Source: Comamonadaceae bacterium
GTDB taxonomy: Bacteria; Pseudomonadota; Gammaproteobacteria; Burkholderiales; Burkholderiaceae_C
Length of the DNA stretch: 21,056 nucleotides
NCBI GenBank assembly: GCA_947494405.1
Contig: CANLWQ010000005.1
Coordinates: 1-21,056, forward strand
Reading direction: 5' to 3'
Both the position numbers and the translations under genes were made by a program. Numbering within the stretch: the first letter of the stretch is position 1; each line of letters opens with the position of its first letter. Below, piece after piece: positions 17,580 to 21,056 of the stretch. Under the pieces are notes generated by a model, which worked only from the letters and a program-made list of their open reading frames with translations, ran no database searches and had not been told where the DNA came from.

Positions 17580-18889
17580 TGCGTCAACGGGTAGCCGTTA
17601 TAGGCTCAGGCATCGCCGGCTTGTCTGCCGCCCACCACTTAAACCCGCATGCCCAAGTGAGCTTGTTTGAGGCGGGCGGGTATTTTGGTGGACACACCCA
17701 CACGGTGGATGTCAGCTTGCCCAACCTCAGCGGTCAAACCGTTACCCATGGTGTTGACACAGGGTTTTTGGTCTACAACCAACGCACCTATCCTGGCCTG
17801 ATTGGCTTGTTCGAGCAACTCAACATCCGCACCGCGCCCTCGGACATGTCGTTCTCCGTGCAAGCGCATTGGGACGACAACGGCCAAGTGCTGGAGTGGA
17901 ATGGCGCTAATTTAAACAGCGTGTTCGCCCAGCGCAGCAACTTATTTCGCCCGCGGTTTTGGGGCTTGTTGCGCGACATCTTGCGCTTTAACCAGCTCGC
18001 CACCGATTTGGCCCAAACCGGCCAAGCGGACGACTTGGCTCAGCCTTTGCAAGATTTTTTAGACCAACATGGTTTTGGCAGCAGTTTTCGCAACGGCTAT
18101 TTGCTCCCCATGCTGGGCTGTATTTGGAGTTGCCCGACCACCCAAATGCTGCAGTTTCCCGTGGCCACCATGGTGCGTTTTTGTGACAACCACGGTTTGC
18201 TGCAAGTCAGCAACCGCCCGCCATGGTTCACGGTGGCCGGCGGCGCCAAGCATTATGTGAAAGCCATCACCGACACCCTCAGCGACAAGCGCTTGAACAC
18301 CCCCGTGCTGGGCATTGCCCGTGACGCACAAGGTGTGCGGGTTCGCACCGCGCAAGGGGTGGAGCATTTCGATCAAGTGGTGTTGGCCACCCACCCCGAC
18401 CAAGCACTGGGCTTGCTAGAGCAGCCCAGCGACACCGAGCAAACGCTGTTGGGCGCTATCGGCTTTCAAGCCAACCGCGCTGTGTTGCACACCGACACCA
18501 GCGTCATGCCCCAACGTCGTTTGGCTTGGGCTGCATGGAATTACCAACGCACCCAAGCCCAAAGCGAAACCGCCCATGTGTGTTTGCACTACTGGCTCAA
18601 TCGCCTGCAGCCCCTGCCCTTCAAGCAAGATGTCATCGTCTCGCTCAACCCGGCCACACCCATAGACCCTGCGCGCATCTTGGGCAGCTACGACTATGCG
18701 CATCCGGTGTTTGACTTGCCCGCCATCGCCGCGCAAGCCGCGTTGCCGCGCTTGCAAGGCCAGCAACGCACTTGGTATGCAGGCGCTTGGATGCGCTATG
18801 GCTTTCACGAAGACGGCTTTCAAGCCGGCTTGGCCGCCGCACAAGGCTTGCTGGCGCAAGCTATCCATAAGCAAGAGGCCTTGGCGTGA
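17579..18889 (+). CDS. FAD-dependent oxidoreductase (amine oxidase/phytoene desaturase-like) of the cfa cluster
   Basis: A 436-residue flavoprotein. The N-terminus has the dinucleotide fold RVAVIGSGIAGLSAAHHL (GxGxxG at 9-14), the ribose-binding Glu31, and FGGHTHTV. Further motifs are VDTGFLVYNQRTYPG, FTVAGGAKHYVKAI and, at the C-terminus, YAGAWMRYGFHEDGFQAGL, which closes the FAD site. Such proteins are regularly found beside DUF1365 and CFA-like genes and are thought to desaturate or otherwise oxidise fatty acyl chains. The exact reaction here is not known. The start overlaps the gpx stop by one base, and its stop overlaps the next start as GTGA. Length is typical. Family assignment is firm; substrate is inference. 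Confidence 0.9.
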   Translation: MRQRVAVIGSGIAGLSAAHHLNPHAQVSLFEAGGYFGGHTHTVDVSLPNLSGQTVTHGVDTGFLVYNQRTYPGLIGLFEQLNIRTAPSDMSFSVQAHWDDNGQVLEWNGANLNSVFAQRSNLFRPRFWGLLRDILRFNQLATDLAQTGQADDLAQPLQDFLDQHGFGSSFRNGYLLPMLGCIWSCPTTQMLQFPVATMVRFCDNHGLLQVSNRPPWFTVAGGAKHYVKAITDTLSDKRLNTPVLGIARDAQGVRVRTAQGVEHFDQVVLATHPDQALGLLEQPSDTEQTLLGAIGFQANRAVLHTDTSVMPQRRLAWAAWNYQRTQAQSETAHVCLHYWLNRLQPLPFKQDVIVSLNPATPIDPARILGSYDYAHPVFDLPAIAAQAALPRLQGQQRTWYAGAWMRYGFHEDGFQAGLAAAQGLLAQAIHKQEALA

Positions 18890-19668
18890 TCCAGGCAACG
18901 CCGCTGATTGCGTGGGGTCAAGTCCGGCATAGCCGCGCACGGCCCAAAAACCATGCATTTGCTTACCCCACCTGGTTTTTGTTGCTGCCCATGCGCAGCA
19001 TGGCCAAGCTCGGCGGTGGTGTCTTGGCCTTGAACCGCCGCGCAGCGATTTCTTTTCATGATGTCGACCATGGCGATGGACGCGCGCCGTCAGAAGGCGG
19101 CGCTTTGGCTTGGCTGGATGAGTTGCTGCTTAGCCAAGGCATTGCCGATGCCCAAGGCGAGGTTTGGCTGCATTGCTACGCCAGAGTGTGGGGCTATGCC
19201 TTCAAGCCGGTGAGTTTTTGGTATTGCCACCGAGACGACTACAGCTTGGCGGCTATCGTGGTAGAGGTGAACAACACCTTTGGCGAACGCCACTGCTATG
19301 TTTTAGCCGAGCCGCGCTATGGCCAAACCTTGCATGCCGACAAGGTGTTTCATGTGTCGCCCTTTTGCCATGTGCAAGGCCAATACGACTTTCGCTTCAT
19401 GCGCACTCTTCATGAGGGCCAAGCCAAAACCGTGGTGCGCATAGACCACAGCGATGCCTTGGGCTTGCTCATCAGCACCAGCGTCAGCGGCAGCCTGCAG
19501 CCCCTCACCCCAGCCGCGCTGCGCACCGCTTTGTGGCGCTACCCTTTGCAAAGTTTTGGCGTGATCGCACGCATCCATTGGCAAGCGTTGGGGCTGTGGC
19601 TCAAACGCGTGCCGTTTGTGCGCAAGCCCCCGCCCCCCGAACAGTTTGCCACCCGAGGTGGTCTGTGA
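18886..19668 (+). CDS. DUF1365 family protein
   Basis: A 260-residue protein of the DUF1365 family. Recognisable stretches are GQVRHSRARPKNHAFAYPTW near the N-terminus, YARVWGYAFKPVSFWYCH, VEVNNTFGERHCYVL and HVSPFCHVQGQYDFRF. The function is unestablished. It is almost always found between the FAD oxidoreductase and CFA-like methyltransferase, so a part in the same lipid modification is likely. No signal peptide or clear membrane segment is seen. Start is GTG, overlapping the previous stop as GTGA, which indicates coupling and fits the family N-terminus. Length is normal. Confidence 0.9.
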   Translation: MIQATPLIAWGQVRHSRARPKNHAFAYPTWFLLLPMRSMAKLGGGVLALNRRAAISFHDVDHGDGRAPSEGGALAWLDELLLSQGIADAQGEVWLHCYARVWGYAFKPVSFWYCHRDDYSLAAIVVEVNNTFGERHCYVLAEPRYGQTLHADKVFHVSPFCHVQGQYDFRFMRTLHEGQAKTVVRIDHSDALGLLISTSVSGSLQPLTPAALRTALWRYPLQSFGVIARIHWQALGLWLKRVPFVRKPPPPEQFATRGGL

Positions 19669-19699
19669 ATTTTTTGTCTCAACGCCTATTTTTTTGACC

Positions 19700-20890
19700 A
19701 TGCCCAGCCTGCACTCCACCAACCCCAGCGCACCCAGAACTTCCAGCCCCGCCGCACCCATGGCTGTACAACGCGCTTTGCGCATGCTCGAATCTTTGAC
19801 GGTGGGCGAACTGAGTGTTGATCTGCCCGATGGACGTCAACTGACTTTTGGCACCGCCCAAAGCGGGCCACAAGCCAGCATTCGCATCCACGACTGGCAA
19901 GTGTTTGCATTGACCATGCGTTCGGGCGACATCGGTTTTGCCGAGAGTTACATCGCCAAGCAATGGGACACGCCCGACTTGACCAGCTTGCTGCAACTGC
20001 TGGTGGCCAACCGACGCGTCATGGACGATTTGATTTTTGGCACTTGGTGGGGACGCTTGGCCTACCAAGTGCGCCACTGGATGCGGCGCAACACCAAAAA
20101 GAACAGCAGTAAAAATATCCATGCCCATTACGATTTGGGCAACGGCTTTTACAGCCTGTGGCTAGACCCCAGCATGTCTTACTCCTCGGCATGGTTTGAT
20201 AACGACTACAACCAACCCCTGATCGCCGCACAACACGCCAAAGTGCGTCGCGCCCTGCGCATGGCGGGGGTGCTTGCGGGTCAATCCCAGCGTGTGCTTG
20301 AAATTGGCTGCGGCTGGGGTGGCTTGGCCGAGATCGCGGCCAAAGAATTCGGCGCCAAAGTCACGGGCATTACGCTGAGCCCCGCCCAACTGGCCTATGC
20401 CAGCAAACGACTTGCCGCACAAGCACTGCACGCAGATTTGCGTTTGCAAGATTACCGCGACACCAACGACGGCCCCTACGACGCGATTTGTTCCATCGAG
20501 ATGATCGAGGCTGTGGGCAGGGCTTATTGGCCCACCTATTTCCAAACCATTGCGCGCTTACTCAAGCCCGGCGGTCAGGCGTGCATACAAAGCATCGTCA
20601 TTGACGACGATTTGTTTGAGCGCTATGCCTTGGGCACCGACTTCATTCAGCAGTACATATTTCCCGGCGGCTTTTTGCCCAGCACCAGCCAATTCAAAGC
20701 ACAAGCGCAGGCTGCGGGCTTGCAAGTGGTCGACAGTTTTGCCTTTGGTCAAGACTATGCACAAACCTTGAAACGTTGGCGCGAAACCTATGTGCAGGCC
20801 TTGCCCCACATGGGCGACTTGGGCTTTGACCAGCGCTTTGAGCGCACCTGGGTGTTTTACTTGGCCTATTGCGAAGCCGCCTTTTTATAA
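19700..20890 (+). CDS. Cyclopropane-fatty-acid-synthase-like SAM methyltransferase
   Basis: The 396-residue protein transfers a methyl or methylene group from SAM to unsaturated acyl chains of phospholipids. The SAM site VLEIGCGWGG is at 199-208, and IHAHYDLGNGFYSLWLDPSM (140-159) is the family lead-in. Compared from memory with E. coli CFA synthase, Glu270, Ile299 and Tyr353 are kept. The bicarbonate-binding Cys139 and His266 positions appear to be Ser163 and Gln297. That favours a methylating relative (as for furan fatty acids) over a true cyclopropane synthase. The start is uncertain: ATG 19700 is used, ATG 19760 is an alternative, and neither has a clear ribosome-binding site. It lies 31 bases after the DUF1365 gene. 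Confidence 0.9.
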   Translation: MPSLHSTNPSAPRTSSPAAPMAVQRALRMLESLTVGELSVDLPDGRQLTFGTAQSGPQASIRIHDWQVFALTMRSGDIGFAESYIAKQWDTPDLTSLLQLLVANRRVMDDLIFGTWWGRLAYQVRHWMRRNTKKNSSKNIHAHYDLGNGFYSLWLDPSMSYSSAWFDNDYNQPLIAAQHAKVRRALRMAGVLAGQSQRVLEIGCGWGGLAEIAAKEFGAKVTGITLSPAQLAYASKRLAAQALHADLRLQDYRDTNDGPYDAICSIEMIEAVGRAYWPTYFQTIARLLKPGGQACIQSIVIDDDLFERYALGTDFIQQYIFPGGFLPSTSQFKAQAQAAGLQVVDSFAFGQDYAQTLKRWRETYVQALPHMGDLGFDQRFERTWVFYLAYCEAAFL

Positions 20891-20931
20891 CGCAACACCG
20901 ACGTGGTTCAGTTCACCTTGCGCAAACCCGC

Positions 20932-21056
20932 ATGAGCGAGCGGCTCAGCGGGCAACTCAACACCTGGGCTTTGCTTCGCTTGGGTCTGCCCGCTTTGCCC
21001 TTGGCTTTTGTGGCGCTGCCCTTGTATGTGTTGTGGCCGCATTACTTTGAAACCCA
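20932..21056 (+). CDS. MFS transporter (N-terminal part, runs off the window)
   Basis: The first 41 residues read MSERLSGQLNTWALLRLGLP, then a hydrophobic helix containing ALPLAFVALPLYVLWPHYF. This is the typical first membrane segment of MFS-type transporters that lie beside the FAD oxidoreductase/DUF1365/CFA-like genes in many proteobacteria. Too little is visible for substrate prediction. It starts 41 bases after the methyltransferase stop on the same strand and is probably the fifth gene of the operon. No terminator is seen in the gap. The assignment rests on the short N-terminus and the context. Confidence 0.65.
   Translation, partial: MSERLSGQLNTWALLRLGLPALPLAFVALPLYVLWPHYFET

Overview
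The window looks like a chromosomal segment of a betaproteobacterium, most likely Burkholderiales and plausibly Comamonadaceae. This is inferred from mreB divergent from gatCAB, from the glnE and yhdP proteins reading like Burkholderiales forms, and from the moderately high GC. Species cannot be fixed. About 95% is coding, with no stretch over about 130 bases without a gene. I see no rRNA, tRNA, CRISPR array, insertion sequence or clear hairpin terminator.

Layout. 1-467 (-) is the 5' part of mreB. 559-3812 (+) is gatC-gatA-gatB, the tRNA-dependent amidotransferase operon. 3893-4735 is a small accessory pocket: a BrnT-type toxin with an XRE-type antitoxin (+), preceded by a promoter with CGTC/GACG half-sites, and a minus-strand fragment resembling the end of a STAS-like DUF4325 protein. 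4689-12746 is a minus-strand envelope run, transcribed yhdP, nitrilase-family amidase, mltA, then a fusion of a fatty-acid-hydroxylase (alkylglycerol-monooxygenase-like) domain with a YhhN lysoplasmalogenase domain. A small plus-strand ORF for a one-helix membrane protein sits between mltA and the amidase gene. 12807-15491 (+) is glnE, divergent from yhdP.

15457-16901 (-) holds a CarH/LitR-type MerR regulator with a cobalamin domain, translationally coupled to rfaE2 (heptose-1-phosphate adenylyltransferase). Divergent from it (16977 to window end, +) is a tight operon: periplasmic glutathione peroxidase, FAD-dependent oxidoreductase, DUF1365 protein, CFA-synthase-like methyltransferase, and the start of an MFS transporter.

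The most interesting part is this last divergent block. A regulator that keeps the W-x9-EH and ExHxxG residues of B12 photoreceptors faces an operon of lipid-modifying and peroxide-removing enzymes. The methyltransferase appears to have lost two of the bicarbonate-binding residues of true cyclopropane synthases. Together this suggests a light- or singlet-oxygen-responsive membrane lipid module, perhaps making methylated or furan fatty acids. Related modules are known in other proteobacteria, so the novelty here is in the particular gene set and should be treated as a hypothesis.
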